This document shows positions 1 to 12,350 of a stretch of 64,000 bases of DNA, piece by piece. Each line of letters begins with the position of its first letter. Positions within the stretch are counted from its first letter, which is position 1. The DNA is from Dermatemys mawii (lineage: Eukaryota > Chordata > Testudines > Dermatemydidae), in contig ML677385.1 in assembly GCA_007922305.1 (NCBI GenBank), positions 8,272,336 through 8,336,335 of the forward strand, given 5' to 3'. Both the position numbers and the translations under genes were made by a program. The notes beneath the pieces are model-generated. The model saw only the letters and a program-made list of their open reading frames with translations, made no database searches and was not told the DNA's origin.

Positions 1-3000
1 TTACCTAGTGGTACTATTTTTCTTTTGTTATTTTGATGTTATTTTCTTATTTTTATTACAATTTTTTCTGGTTTGGTTCTTTTTTTTTTACAAAGGTAGG
101 CTTCCCTGCCTTGCCCAGTACCAGGGTAGCCAATGCCACATGAGACTCAGCTTGGTACACAAGCTCAATCTGCCAGGCTTCAAGATCAGAACAAAAAAAC
201 TGTGGGAAGAACACCTTCAACACATTCTTATAAAGGCAACCCTTACACTAGCATCTGAACTCCTCAATTGTCCAAGGGAAGCTCTTCAATGACTCCTTTC
301 CAGAGCCAGCTTTACTGGCGGATGGGGTTGCAGGTGATTCTCATCACTGGGACTGTCTTCTTCAAGGTCAAAGACTTTGGAGTACAGTAACTCCTCACTT
401 AACATTGTAGTTATGTTCTTGAACCACATATTGAAGGATGATGATAAAACAAAATAGTCAATAGTTTCCCTTTCTGCACCATCCGTCCTGGGCACTGAAT
501 GAAGGTGGGTGTCCTATCACAAAATAGCATGTGATCATGTAATTAAAGACCGTATGTACAAGGGGCTGATTAAAGCTGTCTGTGCATATTTTCACATGTA
601 TACACATTCAAACTATATGAAAGAAACCCAGCCCTCCTTTTACTGATTTGCCAGATGAATCTGTAACTTTAAATCACCAGGTCTCCAGGGGATAAGGAGT
701 TGAAGCTCATATGATGGAAACACAACATTCTAGTGGGAGTGCTCAAGGACGAAAATGTCTCAAACTCCGAAAAATGGGAAGGTTATCCTTCCCATAAACA
801 ATGGAGTTCTGCAGCCCACAACTGCCTCAGGCACTGGTTTAATAAATAAATAAATAAATGCTGACCAGATGCTTTTCTCTCTTTTGTGGATCGTCAGCAC
901 TGGTCCTTTCCATTGTGAAGAGGTTGCCTTGGAATGGGACTTAGGTTCCTAAATGCTTTTGCAAATGGAACTCAACTCATTTAGGACCAGATATAGGAAT
1001 ACAGTATCAAAATTTGAAATCAATGGGAGCTAGGTGCCAGTGTTCCTTTGAAAATCCTACTAGGCACCTGTCTACCTCTTTTACGGGCTTAAATATCTTT
1101 CTTAAGTGCCTCTGGGCCAGATTTTCAAAATTTTACCCTGGTACATGGACTGTCCTTAGAAGCCTTTAGTTCCTATTACAACCTCCATATCCATTAGTCA
1201 TTATATCAGCTAGGAGTTAAAGTTGAATTCCTTTGGATCTTTGTGAGACTGAATAAGATTCAGGTGCTTGAGGCTGAACCTGATTTCACAATGCTTCATA
1301 AAGTGGTACTGAATTCACACTTGAAACTTCTCCCCAAGGTGGTTTCTGAATTCCATCACAATCAGCACAATAGTCCCCCATTCTTTTGCTCCAGATCCCA
1401 CAAATTGTTCAGGAAAGGTGAACTGTGTAAGAGGACACTGAATTATTACTAGAAAAGCTCTTGCAAGGCTCCAGGGTTATTTGTGGTATTTGGGAACTAG
1501 TCCAAGTGAAAATCAATCTTTCTAAATAGATCACGCCCTGTAATATTATGATTAAGCAGTATCAGATGGCCTGTGGACTTTATAAATTAGGGCTATGGTA
1601 ACATCCCCAGCATACTGGAGGAATGTGTTTACCTCTGAAATCTGTAAAACTGCTGCATGGAGTTCCATTCACACTTGTAACCAACAGTCATTTCTTACCT
1701 TACGAGAGAAATCACAGGCTTGTTGTGGGACAGCAATTCTGTAATTTATGAAGTACTACTCAGCCTTTTTCCTGGGACTTGTATCCTGTGGGTCACTCTA
1801 TCAAGAGTGAGGATCTGCTAAGATAATTCCAAACGAAAGGAAAGTTCTTTGAGTACATTGCTTCTCACGCCTCCTCTTCTGTTTTGTCCAAGTCTTCCAA
1901 AGGCATTCTGAATTGATGGAAAGACCCAACACTTACTTTTCTGCCAGAGAGTTAAGAATCTCTGATGATAATATGTACTCTTAAGAGTATGGCTCTATAG
2001 AGGGATTATACTCTGAGAACTCCAAATAGAGGAGAGTTCCTTTATCCAGTATTGATCTACGGCACTTATACATTAAATAAAATGTATTGGTTCAGATATC
2101 TTAGGCCAGATCTGGTCTTTTAATCATTTGAGTTGTTAGTTCAAGAGAGTGTCTAATATTGATAGATTTAACAGTTACAGCAGTGCACATTTCAATCAGA
2201 CATTCTCACAAAGCTTATAAGGTTTGAGAAGCAACTCCCATACAGAACTCATCCATTTGGCATCTCTTCAGCTCCCAGGGTTTTTGCTGAAGTATTAATA
2301 GATGAAGTAGCTTCTGACAGATCCAAGAGAATTCAACTTTATCCTTTCAAAATGGCATTCTAATCAAAACAAACTCAAGATAGTAAGTGGAACAAGCAAT
2401 GCATTACGTAACTTTCATCTCTTCAGAATCCAGGTTTTATGATCCATTTCAGAAAATATATTTTTTTCACATCACAAATAATTGTGTTTGCAGGATTGCA
2501 AGTAAACCTGACAAAAAAGGAACATTTCTTCTTTTTTTAAAAAAAAAAAGATTTCAGAAACTACATACAACAAAATCAGTTAAGATGAGCAGTAAATGAT
2601 ATTTAGTTTCAACAGCAATTATATTTTTTTCTAAATTGTCACCAGACTCACAAGCCTTGAAAATCCTTGTCTATTCAATACAAAAGCAGTACTCTGGGCA
2701 GTAATTTGTGTTTATGAAATAAGAGAAAAGATTATAGGCAGGTACTTTATTAATAAAATCAAAAGTAACAAAATAAAGAGAGAGACACTTCATTCTATTA
2801 AATTCCTAGCTATTTTAAGAACATTAGAGGTAAACAAAACAGATGATGTTGAATTATGAGTGGAATGTGTTTAGAAAGAATTACAATTATTAAACCTTTG
2901 TTAATAGTTACTAAAAATGTTATCGTTAGATTATATAAATCTTAGCATAACAAAAAGACCAATTTAATAGGCTCAGACAAAGACATTTATAAGTGCTTAT

Positions 3001-3675
3001 AAGAATCCAGTTCCCTTAGCAGAGCTTTCTATTTCAAAATACTGTATGAAATCATGTGACTGAAAAGAAAGGAGGGGAGCAGAGAGAAAGGAGAAGAGGA
3101 GAGAGGGTGGAAGAGAATGTGGGAGAAGCTGCTGAAGGAGGGGGCTGGGAGGAAGAGAGGATAATTCTAACCAGGAGGCTGATAGCTGACAGTTTTTCTA
3201 AAGATCGGCGACAGCTAGAAAAAGAGGTAGAGCTGGGAATGAATTGAGGGAAGGATCATGGGGAGAAAAATAATCTGAAAAAATGGAGAGCAAAATTGAA
3301 AAAAATACATGGGGAACAGGAGAAACTGAAATGGAGGAAGAAGGAAGGGGAAGACAGAAAATCCATATTTAGTCATTTTAAAAGTGATATTTCAAACGTG
3401 CTGAGAACACAGAAGCTCCTGAGCTTCCCAGGTACACTAAGCTCCCCTATGTGCTCTGACATAAAAGGTAGAATAAGCCATGCTCAAGCAGTTCTCCACC
3501 TTCTTAGTTGCATTACCCAAAATGCAGCAGTGTGAATCTGTAAGGTTTGGCTCCAGCAGGAATGCCATATTGGCCAAGTCTAAAGAACTTTATTTTCCAG
3601 TACCATGTTTCTTACTCAGGGCCAGGGAAGAAGCAACAGTAGCAGGACCATATGGAGAGCTGAGCATCTTGCAAC
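1..3675. other. CFAP47 upstream intron, no exon recognised
   Basis: AT-rich non-coding DNA. All open frames here are under 100 codons and none resembles a protein I recognise or has paired splice sites with a plausible reading frame. A short (AAAT)n tract lies at 841-859 and an A-rich stretch at 2535-2550. Because the first recognisable CFAP47 exon begins at 9290 with an acceptor, this is inferred to be the preceding intron. A short, diverged exon could be missed by eye. Confidence 0.6.
841..859. repeat. (AAAT)n microsatellite
   Basis: About five consecutive AATA/AAAT units in intronic sequence. Confidence 0.85.
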
Positions 3676-3806
3676 ACCTCAGTTTTTTAGAGGAAGAAAC
3701 TGAGGCACAGAGGGGTGAAGTGGCCTTTCCAAGGTGATACAGTGGACCAAGTGGCTGATCTAGGGATAGAAAACAGGCCAGGGCTCTGTCCACTAGGCTG
3801 CCTTTG
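3676..3806 (-). mobile_element. tRNA-derived SINE (MIR/CORE-like), reverse copy
   Basis: Read on the minus strand, it starts with the tRNA-like head (CAGCCTAGTGGACAGAGC), continues through a body with a diverged B-box region, and reaches the tail motif CCTCAGTTTCTTCCTCT. Read on the + strand, the CTGAGGCACAGAGG motif followed by a 'CCAAGGTGATACAGTG' segment is the usual antisense view of this SINE class. The copy is old and diverged. Confidence 0.65.
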
Positions 3807-3939
3807 AAAATGGGGATGGATTACTTAAGCTACATTTCATGCTGGCTGCATTGTGTTACACTTTGAATTAGCTAAAGTGGCAGTTGTACTAGACAGTAAA
3901 TAGAGAATAGTGGTTTTAAAACGAAAAATAATTGTGACT

Positions 3940-5133
3940 CATAGAATCATAAAATATTAGGGTTGGAAGGGACTTCAGGAGGTCATCTAGTCCAACCCCC
4001 CTGCCCAAAGCAGGACCAGTCCCCAACTAAATCATCCCAGCCAGGGCTTTGTCAATCCTGACCTTAAAAACCTCTAAGGAAAGAGATTCCACCACCTGCA
4101 AAGGTAACCCATTCCAGTGCTTCACCACCCTCCTAGTGAAAACGTTTTTCCTAATATCCAACCTAAACCTCCCCCTCTGCAACATGAGACCATTACTCCT
4201 TGTTCTGTCATCTGCTACCTCTGAGAACAGTCTAGATCCATCCTCTTTGGAATTCTCTTTCAGGTAGCTGAAAGCAGCTATCAAATCCCTCCTCATTCTT
4301 CTCTTCTGCAGCCTAAACAATCCCAGTTCCCTCAGCCTTTCCTCGTAAGTCATGTGCTCCAGCCCCCTAATCATTTTTGTTGCCCTCCCCTGGACTCTTT
4401 TCAATTTTTCCATATCCTCCTTGTAGTGTGGGGCCCAAAACTGGACACAGTACTCCAGATGAGGCCTCACCAATGCCGAATAGAGGGGAATGATCACATT
4501 CCTCGAGCTGCTGGAAATGCCCCTACTTATACAACCCAAATGCCATTAGCCTTCTTGGCAACAAGGGCACACTGTTGACTCATATCCAGCTTCTCATCCA
4601 CTATAACCCCTAGGTCCTTTTCTGCAGAACTGCTGCGTAGCCATTTTGTCCGTAGTCTGTAGCAGTGCATGGGATTCTTTCATCCTAAGTGCAGGACTCT
4701 GCACTTTTCCTTGTTGAACCTCATCATATTTCTTTTGGCCCAATCTTCTAATTTGTCTAGGTCCCTCTTAATCCTATCCCTACCCTTCAGCATATCTACC
4801 ACTCCTCCCAGTTTAATGTCATCCGCAAACTTGCTGAGGATGCAGTCCACACCATCCTCCAGATCCTTAATGAAGATATTGAACAAAACCAGCCTCAGGA
4901 TCAACCCTTGGGGCACTCCACTTGATACTGGCTGCTAACTATACATGGAGCCATTAATCACTACCCCCTGAGCCTGACGATCTAGCCAGCTTTCTATCCA
5001 CCTTATGATCCATTCATCCAGTCTATACTTCTTTAACTTGCTGGAAAGAGTACTGGGAGACAATATCAAAAGCTTTGCTAAAGCCAAGGAATAACACGTC
5101 CACCACTTTCCCCTCATCCACAGAGCCAGTTAT
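3940..5133 (-). mobile_element. CR1 LINE, 5'-truncated, 3' half of the reverse transcriptase ORF
   Basis: Minus-strand reading gives CR1 reverse-transcriptase pieces in order: an SKAFD-type motif near 5085, the FADD catalytic motif in FADDIKLGG near 4825, an open 170-codon stretch at 4027-4539 covering the RT C-terminal region ([24 protein letters not shown]), and the CR1 3' tail. The tail appears on + as a 'CATAGAATCAT' end followed by GGGTTGGAAGGGACTTCAGG. Frameshifts and stops between the blocks make it non-functional. The 5' end is cut near 5133, typical of target-primed insertion. It lies antisense to CFAP47 within an intron. Confidence 0.93.
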
Positions 5134-6364
5134 AGTTAATATGACCTTTCTACGCCAGATATAAAATTTTGATATGTAAAAGCTGTGGAATTGTCCACGT
5201 GTTTGTCATGGCAGTACTTTAAAAACCAAGGCAGTTCTCTCTCCTGATATTTTATTCTTTTACCATTTTAATCAAAACTGAAACCTTTAAGAGCTTGAAG
5301 AACTTGGATCATTTGATTTAGTAATACAACGTGGACAATTTTCTGGTGATGATATACAACCTTTTTTGCCTCTAATAGCTGACACTTCATTTAGGCAGCA
5401 TGTGTATCATGGAACTGTCTAGAAACAAATATTAACGTATTCACGGAGGGTTTCCATAATATGATAATATGGTAGTCTTCAGGGTTTGCAGCTCTGATGA
5501 AAATCTAATTACATTTTTCTGTTATGAACAGCCATAAATTAGATTTGCAGTACAGATTCGCAACCAGCTAGGGGACTGCCATAAAGATGCTTTCAAATAC
5601 TTTCATTTGGCACATATAAATACATTGTTTTTCCTCAAGTGCTGTAAATATTAAAATATTTTAACAGGATACCTAATATGAACATAGGTTATAAAACAGT
5701 TAGCCCTGAGCAGAAAAATAAATACTTCTCACTAGTGAATAAAAAGCCAAACATCATACACAAATGTGGAAAGGAAAACAAATAAAAATGTTTTCAGAAA
5801 CAGAAAGCAGAATGTAATAATCAATTTACCAGCCACAGCATTTTCTTCTGAGCATCTGAACTGTTTGAACAATAAAACAGGCATCCATTGTGCAGTATTG
5901 TGTGATTTGACTGCTGAAAGAAACATCTGTTCAGCAGTCGCAATTTTGCCTCTGTGGTAGGCTCCCAGTGATGTCCTGGTTTCTCTCCCCTCCTAAGTTA
6001 ATTTTTTTGTGTGACTCTCCATGTTTTGGCATTTGTGTAGAGGAATGACAACAAGCCTTGTGCTGTCTCTCAATCTGAGTGCGTCATCTTGACACCACGC
6101 TTATCAAGGAATCAGTTTGAACAGGAAATAATATGGACATTAAAGTGTGCAAGTGTGAATTACATGGGGAAAAGGAAAAAATGATGCAGAGAATTATCTT
6201 GTCTATAGCAAAATCTATGTATGTGTTACTTGTGAGACCATATGTTTACATGACAGCACATTTATAATTGAAGTATAGAGTTTGGAACTACAGTATTATA
6301 ATCCTGTACAAACATTCTGTACTTAACACATGAAAGCTGCTGGTAACAGATGCACTGCTTAGCA

Positions 6365-6832
6365 CAGAGGTGGCCAACCTCAGCCTCAGAAGGAGCCAGA
6401 ATTTACCAATGTACATTGCCAAAGAGCCATGGTAATATGTCAGCAGTCCCCCCATCAGCTCCCCGCATCCTGCCCCCAGTGCCTCCTGCCTGCTGGCAGC
6501 CCCACCAATCAGTGTTTCCCTCTCCTTCTGCAGTGCTTCCTTCTCCTCTGCCTGCCACAATCAGCTATTTCACAGCGTGCAGGAGGCTCGGGAGGGGAGG
6601 AGTGAGGGTACAGCAGGCTCTGGGGAAGGGGCAGGAGCTTTGGGGGAAGGGGTTGAGTGGGTCAGGAACTGTGGCAGAGCCAGGGGTTGAGCAGTGAGTA
6701 CTCCCCTCCCCCGGCACATTGGAAAGTTGGTGCCTGTAGCTCCAGCTCCAGAGTTGGTGCCTATACAGAGAGCCTCATATTAACTTCTGAAGAGCCGCAT
6801 GCGGCTCCGGAGCCACAGATTGGCCACCTCTG
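6365..6832. mobile_element. hAT-type MITE
   Basis: 468 bp bounded by inverted ends CAGAGGTGGCCAA / TTGGCCACCTCTG. The flanking 8-bp duplication is GCTTAGCA (6357-6364) versus GCTCAGCA (6833-6840), 7 of 8 matching. The 8-bp duplication and the CAG start are hallmarks of the hAT superfamily. There is no transposase reading frame, so it depended on an element elsewhere. A second copy in reverse orientation is cut by the assembly gap at 51717-52059. Confidence 0.88.
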
Positions 6833-9289
6833 GCTCAGCAACATAAAATCAGTTAAGCATATATACGATAATCAAATAACAAACTGATTTATTTTGCAAG
6901 CACAGGGAAATTGTTGAATTAAAATGCTTACTTAAAGAATACATTTTTATTGACATGACTACGCTTAAGAAGTTTCAGCACACTATTCTATCTTTTGTAT
7001 TTGTGATTAAATAAAACAGCAGAGATATTGAGCAGGACAAGCAGGTGAATGATTGACAGAAATGTGTGATGGCTTTAAACGACAGTCTGTAACTTTATTA
7101 ATTACACCTTGAGGAGGATCACTTTGTCCACCCCAGCTCTCATGAACCATATAATTGGTTACAGGATGGGTTACAGTGCTTTGACCACCAACCAAAGAAC
7201 AACATAGGGTAGACCCTTCCCAGTCTACTCTATGGACTCAGTTCAGTTGTGAAACTTCTTTGCCACTTGCATAAGGGAGGTGGAGTGACAGAGGTCACAA
7301 GGATGAATGCGGGGGGAGCCTCAGTCCTCAGAGACATCAAGCTCTTCTCTCCCATGAGCACAAAGTCCAACGGCACAATCCTAGGTCTCATTTAGCGCTG
7401 GAAGCTGGCCCTTTTAGCTTTTATTCACACTGGTCACTAGCCACTAGGCTGGGCAGTGATTAGCATGGACACACCTCACTCCTAACATGCCTGATACCAT
7501 CTCCTGCCTGACCCAATCCCTAATATCACAGAACCAAATGTCAGCTCCAGCATCTAACAGCTGTACTCTGCCCTCCCAAAGAGTTCAGGGCCATTGTATC
7601 TGATATCCCTGTGTGTCATCACCACCCCTTCCCCTCCCAAAATGATCCTGGCTATCTCACAGTTCATATTTTTCCATACCCTGTCAATGCAGGCTGGCTC
7701 AATGGCACCTGCCAAACTTGTCTTTCAAGCACTGCTAACTAAACCAGTCGAGTGTGAGGCCATAAATGCATAGTCAGTTCACATCCGTCCAATCCTTAAA
7801 TTTAAACCAGTGCAACTTCAGAACCATTTTTGTCCAGGCGTGTAATCAGGATATGTCACTATAGCTCAGCCCTCAAAGAGTGTACCAGGGGTGTGTGCTG
7901 ATTCCAGCGCATACCTCATCTGCCATACCACCAAAGGCAAATGGCTTCAGCCTTGAAGCTCCAATACAATCCCCTTACTGTCCTGGCTGCCCACACATGG
8001 ACCCAATGTATAATAGAATGTCCTTAGATCCAGACCCCAATCGTCTTCCTAACATCTCCTACAATCATAAATAACAAGACCTGTGCAAACATCTCAAAAC
8101 CTGAACAAGAGCTGGAACCGCCCATTGGCAAACATCAATCCAACTGTAGTAAACTTCAAACTGGAAATGAGTTAAAATCCTTGGGATGGACACAGAGCAA
8201 CTGAAATGCAGACTTAATGTCACACTTTTCTAACTGTTCACCTTGGTCACATCTCTGTCATGGCTACTGCTGTATCAAATGAGGAATAGCAAACTGAACA
8301 TAGATTAAGATCAATATTGTTATTAGTAGAGGAGCCGCAGGAGTAAGGCACATGGTGTATACTACTCTCTGTACTCACTCTTAGTGTTTTTGGAATCAAA
8401 GCCAGAGCCAAAAGCCACAGATCCAGCATTGGTGAATACCCAGAGGGACCAGGCACCTTTCTGGCTGCTATTTCCTCCTGATTTTTCCTTGAGCTATATG
8501 GATCTTACACATCTCTTTCCTTCATATGGGATCTGAAAACCAAATAAAAATGTACTCCCTATATAATTCACATCTTTTTTGCTAGGATAGCCCAGAAACA
8601 TGGCCCTTTATACTTCTAATTTAAGTGGATCAGCAACATACTTCCCCATTACTCAATTCTTTTCCCCCTCAATACAGCCCAGGGTAAGCAGTGGATTCTC
8701 ACAAAGACAGGCTGCTGTTTTTACCAGCTGTAATACTTGCTTCAAGATGTTCAGATGGTTAATCTTACAACACTGCTTCGCGGCCTTTTAATAGATTCTA
8801 CAGTGGTCAAGAGAAGAGAGGCTGCGAGTGACATCTTTGCTATTTTCAGTATAGCAACTGTTTCTCTGGTTGGCAGCCAGCACTGACAATGATGTTCCAA
8901 ATGAGGGATTTTAGGATAGTTCCCTAGTGGCATTAGCAGCAAACAGCATCATGCTCTTGTAACTTACTTTTGTCTTATGAATTAGAAATACCCCTCTTGC
9001 CTGTGACCATTGATCATAAGAGCAGAAGTACAAGCATTAAGCTTCTCTTGAGTGATTTTCCCTTTTTTCCCCACTCTTTTTGTCTGAGATTCTCCACCCC
9101 ACCAATGGAAAGTAGTGAAATTCCCTGTTCAACCAGAAGGCAGATGTCTTCACCTTCAGATACCTACCTGTTTCTTAATTGGTATATGTCATATCCAGTA
9201 TCAAAACACATCTTTATAATCCTGTTAGAAAGAAGAATGCTTGCATTTAGAACATTTACAAATTAATCTTCTGTGCTTGTTTCATTTAG
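6833..9289. other. CFAP47 intron, no feature recognised
   Basis: No exon, RNA gene or clear mobile element recognised. A polypyrimidine tract and AG at 9288-9289 close this segment as the splice acceptor of the first visible exon. Confidence 0.55.
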
Positions 9290-9461
9290 GCTTTTCTACA
9301 ACAGATGAATTTCTGTATGAAATTCAATATGAATCTAATAAAGTCAAATCTCAGCTAGAGTCTTCAGTGGCTATAAATCTGGTGCAAAAAGATCGGGACG
9401 CAGAGTCTGGGATTATAACACTGACCTTCAATATAGTATTTGCACCTAACAAACCAATGAG
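9290..9461 (+). CDS. CFAP47: CFAP47 coding exon (fourth from last)
   Basis: CFAP47 is a large axonemal protein of motile cilia and sperm flagella, made of a calponin-homology region and repeated Ig-like/ASH-type folds. This exon encodes about 57 residues including TDEFLYEIQYES and ending VFAPNKPM, which I recognise as the C-terminal part of CFAP47. The acceptor is a pyrimidine-rich tract plus TTTAG, and the donor is AG|GTAAGT, a near-perfect consensus. The exon begins with the last two bases of a codon and ends with the first two of an Arg codon completed by the first base of the exon at 15021. The start codon and most of the gene lie upstream of the window. No internal stop or frameshift is seen. 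Confidence 0.9.
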
Positions 9462-9898
9462 GTAAGTCTCTGTTCTAAAGAATCCATATCTGCGATAAGA
9501 CTTATTGGCAATAGTGGGCACAATATATTTCTTTGTCTTTCCACTCCTGCTCATATGTCTCTCTCTCTGCTCTTCCTCTCTCTGTTTTTCTTCTCACAAC
9601 AAATATTTGGGGTGTGCTTACTTGCCCTTTTCCATTGTGATGCTTTGATATTAAAACTGCCAGTGGTTCATCTTAGTCGTGGGTTGGAAAGGTTCTGTGA
9701 AGTTGTTACTCTGGTTATGTGTGTATCATTGTACTAAGTAGGGTGGATCATTGGCAATGGTACAGCCCTAGCAACATCAACTAAGAATTTATAGCAATAT
9801 CAAAATCCAAGTCTTATGGCATCCAAAGAGGCCAGGAGAGACCACCTCTCTTGGAAAGTGTCCTATGTGTTTGTGTATTTATTTTTTAACATTTGTTT

Positions 9899-10443
9899 TA
9901 GGGCTGTCAAGTGATTAAAAAAATCAATCACAATTAATCACGCTGTTAATAATAGAATACCATTTACATAAATATTTTCATATATATTGATTTCAGTTAC
10001 AACAGAGAATATGAAGTGTACAGTGGTCACTTTATATTTATTTTGATTACAGGTATTTGCACTGTAAAAAAGAAAAGAAATAGTATATTTCAATTCACCT
10101 AATACAAGTACTGTAGTGCAATCTCTTTATCGTGAAAGTTGAACTTACAAATGTAGAATTACATACAAAAATAACTGCATTCAAAAAGAAAGCAGTGTAA
10201 ACCTTTAGAGCCTATAATTCCACTCAGTCCTACTTTTTGTCCAGCCAATCACTCAGACAAACAAGTTTTGTTTACATTTTGGCAGATAATGCTGCATGCT
10301 TCTTGTTTACAGTGTCACCTGAAAGTGACGCTATGCATTTTAACAGTGTGATTAATAACCATTTTAATCACAATTAATTTTTTTATCACAATTCATTTTT
10401 TGAGTTAATTGTGTTAGTTAACTGCGATTAATTGACAGTCCTA
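9899..10443. mobile_element. hAT element, non-foldback form
   Basis: Ends are TAGGGCTGTCAA and TTGACAGTCCTA (one mismatch as inverted repeats), flanked by a perfect 8-bp duplication ATTTGTTT at 9891-9898 and 10444-10451. It is 545 bp and AT-rich with no transposase frame. The first half closely matches the left arm of the element at 43150-43920, including a GTACTGTAGTGCAATCTC block. Unlike that copy, the second half is not an inverted copy of the first. Confidence 0.9.
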
Positions 10444-10720
10444 ATTTGTTTTAATCAGGATGAATCTGGAGCCCTGTGATAAAGGGATTTCCAAGAAACA
10501 ATAGGTATCTACCTGTTCCTTGGTGGCCATTCTCTGGTATAGTACTCTGGAAAAGCCTTTGGACTGGATAGCTGGTATAAGAGTCCTATCCTTGGCTTTA
10601 TGAATAGAAATATCCTTCAGTTGCACTTGAATCTTGAACTTTGCATTCACTGAATTTGACTGTAAGGGATTGAGGACACTAACAGTATCTTTTCATACAT
10701 ATCTCATTTTAAAATATGAG

Positions 10721-10841
10721 AGGGGTAGCCATGTTAGTTTGTGTTCACAAAACCATGGAGAAGTCCAGTGACATCTTAAAGACTAACAGACTGTCAGTTC
10801 AAATACATTTGTTAGTCTTTAAGGTCCCACCAGACTCCCTG
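10721..10841. mobile_element. Penelope-like terminal-repeat fragment
   Basis: Contains GGTAGCCATGTTAGTTTG, then an ACATCTTAAAGACTAACA block, then an inverted counterpart TTTGTTAGTCTTTAAGGT. These are the terminal repeat blocks also seen at both ends of the Penelope-like element at 35053-36146. The two blocks sit only about 20 bp apart head-to-head, so this is a hairpin-like solo terminus with the coding part absent. Confidence 0.7.
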
Positions 10842-11290
10842 TTTTTTTAAAATATGATTTGATTAAAACCTATTTGTCAACAGGGGAGATAGTTTGATAA
10901 GTTTAGGACACATGCTAGGCTAGCCATAAACAAAATATAGCAGAGATCAAGGAAATTTAACAGAGGAGTAGCCACTTTTCTTTTATTATATTAAATGCAC
11001 TTAACCTTCTCATTTATATCATTTAGATTTGAGAAGTTCCTCTATCTCTAGCATTTGTATGCACCTCAGACTCGTAAAACAGCGTGTAGAAAGGTTGGGG
11101 TAAAATTAGTTTCTGTATCAGCTCAGTGTCCATAGCATTTATTGCATCATTTGACAAAGTACGGCAAATGAAGGTACAAATGGTTAAACCTATTACATCC
11201 TTAGTTTCTTCAGAAGCACAAGAACCTAAGTAAATCTCAGATATTTGGTTCTAACAGATTAGAACAGATTATCTTAACACACTATGAACC

Positions 11291-12350
11291 ATGGCCCAGA
11301 TCTACAAAATAATTTGGGGTGCTAAAGAGGAGGCCTAAATTTAAAATTGTACGTGTCACGAGAGCCTCAAAATCCTTGCTAAGCTGCCACCTAACCCTGG
11401 AGGGGCCTACATTTTTGCTGTAAAAGTCTCCAAAGTGCCTGTTTCTGCCTCTGGACATGACCATAATGCTTCAGTATGAGTGCCTATCTCATGCCTAAGC
11501 CCCATCACAATCTCCTAACCAGGTGAAGATATGTACTCCTTCACCTACCTTGCTTGTGGGGCCCAATCTGCTAGGTGTTCTTAAAGCATGCCTACTACCA
11601 CACAAAACAATTGAGTGGAGGAGAAGAAGGGACAGCCGGCCTATTAGTTAGGGAATTCACTCGGGATGTGGGAGACTCAAGTTCAATACCCCCTCTGCCT
11701 GATGAGAAGGGACTTTGAACATGGGGTTTCTACCTCTTAGGTGAGTGGCCTCAGTACTGGACTATGGAGTCACTCTCTAGATCAATTCATATTCACTTAT
11801 TTATAAATAGTGGAACAGCTTCAATAGGAGAATCACATCAGAATCTCTCATAGTCCAGTGATTCAGGCATTTTCCTGAGAGGTGAGAAACCCAGGTTCAA
11901 ATTGCATTGCCTCATCAGGCAGAGGGAGGAATTCCAAGCCAGGTGGGGTTTCCCATATCCTGGACAAGTACCCTAATTGCTGCACTACAGATAATAAGGG
12001 AGATTTCCTCCTTCCCTCCATCTCCTCTCACCGGTTGGTCATTTTGTGTGGAGTTAGGTGTGCAATGTTGTCGCTCTGGCGAGAAACAGCTTAGGCACCC
12101 AATTCCAGGGAGAGGGTTTCCAGCTCTGGAAACTAAGTGGAGATAGATTCCTAATTCTGGGCTGGAGGAAGGGACCAAAGTCCCTAAGAGGGACAGGGCA
12201 AAGGACACACCCCTCTCCCCAGCTTCTGCTATTGGCTATCTTAGGTTGCTCCCAAATTGGTGTGCTGGGTTTTGTGGATCCCATTCACTGTATAGGAGAC
12301 AGTGACATAAAAATAGGTGCAAAAATAGGTTAGGGACCCCCTTCCTGATT
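11291..12350. mobile_element. ~1.05 kb element with embedded palindromic tRNA-like pairs
   Basis: Starts GGCCCAGATCTACAAAA. Its interior has two head-to-head pairs of a tRNA-like unit: a sense copy (TTAGGGAATTCACTCGGGAT ... CAAGTTCAATACC) with an antisense copy to about 11780, and a second pair from about 11850 to 11995. A linker AACAGCTTCAATAGGAGA joins the pairs. The same layout and linker occur at 46896-47894. The family is repetitive and probably a DNA transposon. No target duplication was found here and the right end is approximate. Confidence 0.65.

Noticed and set aside
3056..3247. Charged Glu/Arg-rich 63-codon frame
   Set aside because: Purine-rich simple sequence (GGAGAGG-type), not a domain.
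11640..12000. tRNA genes
   Set aside because: The tRNA-like units are diverged, palindromically paired and repeated at 47 kb; they do not fold as complete tRNAs by inspection.
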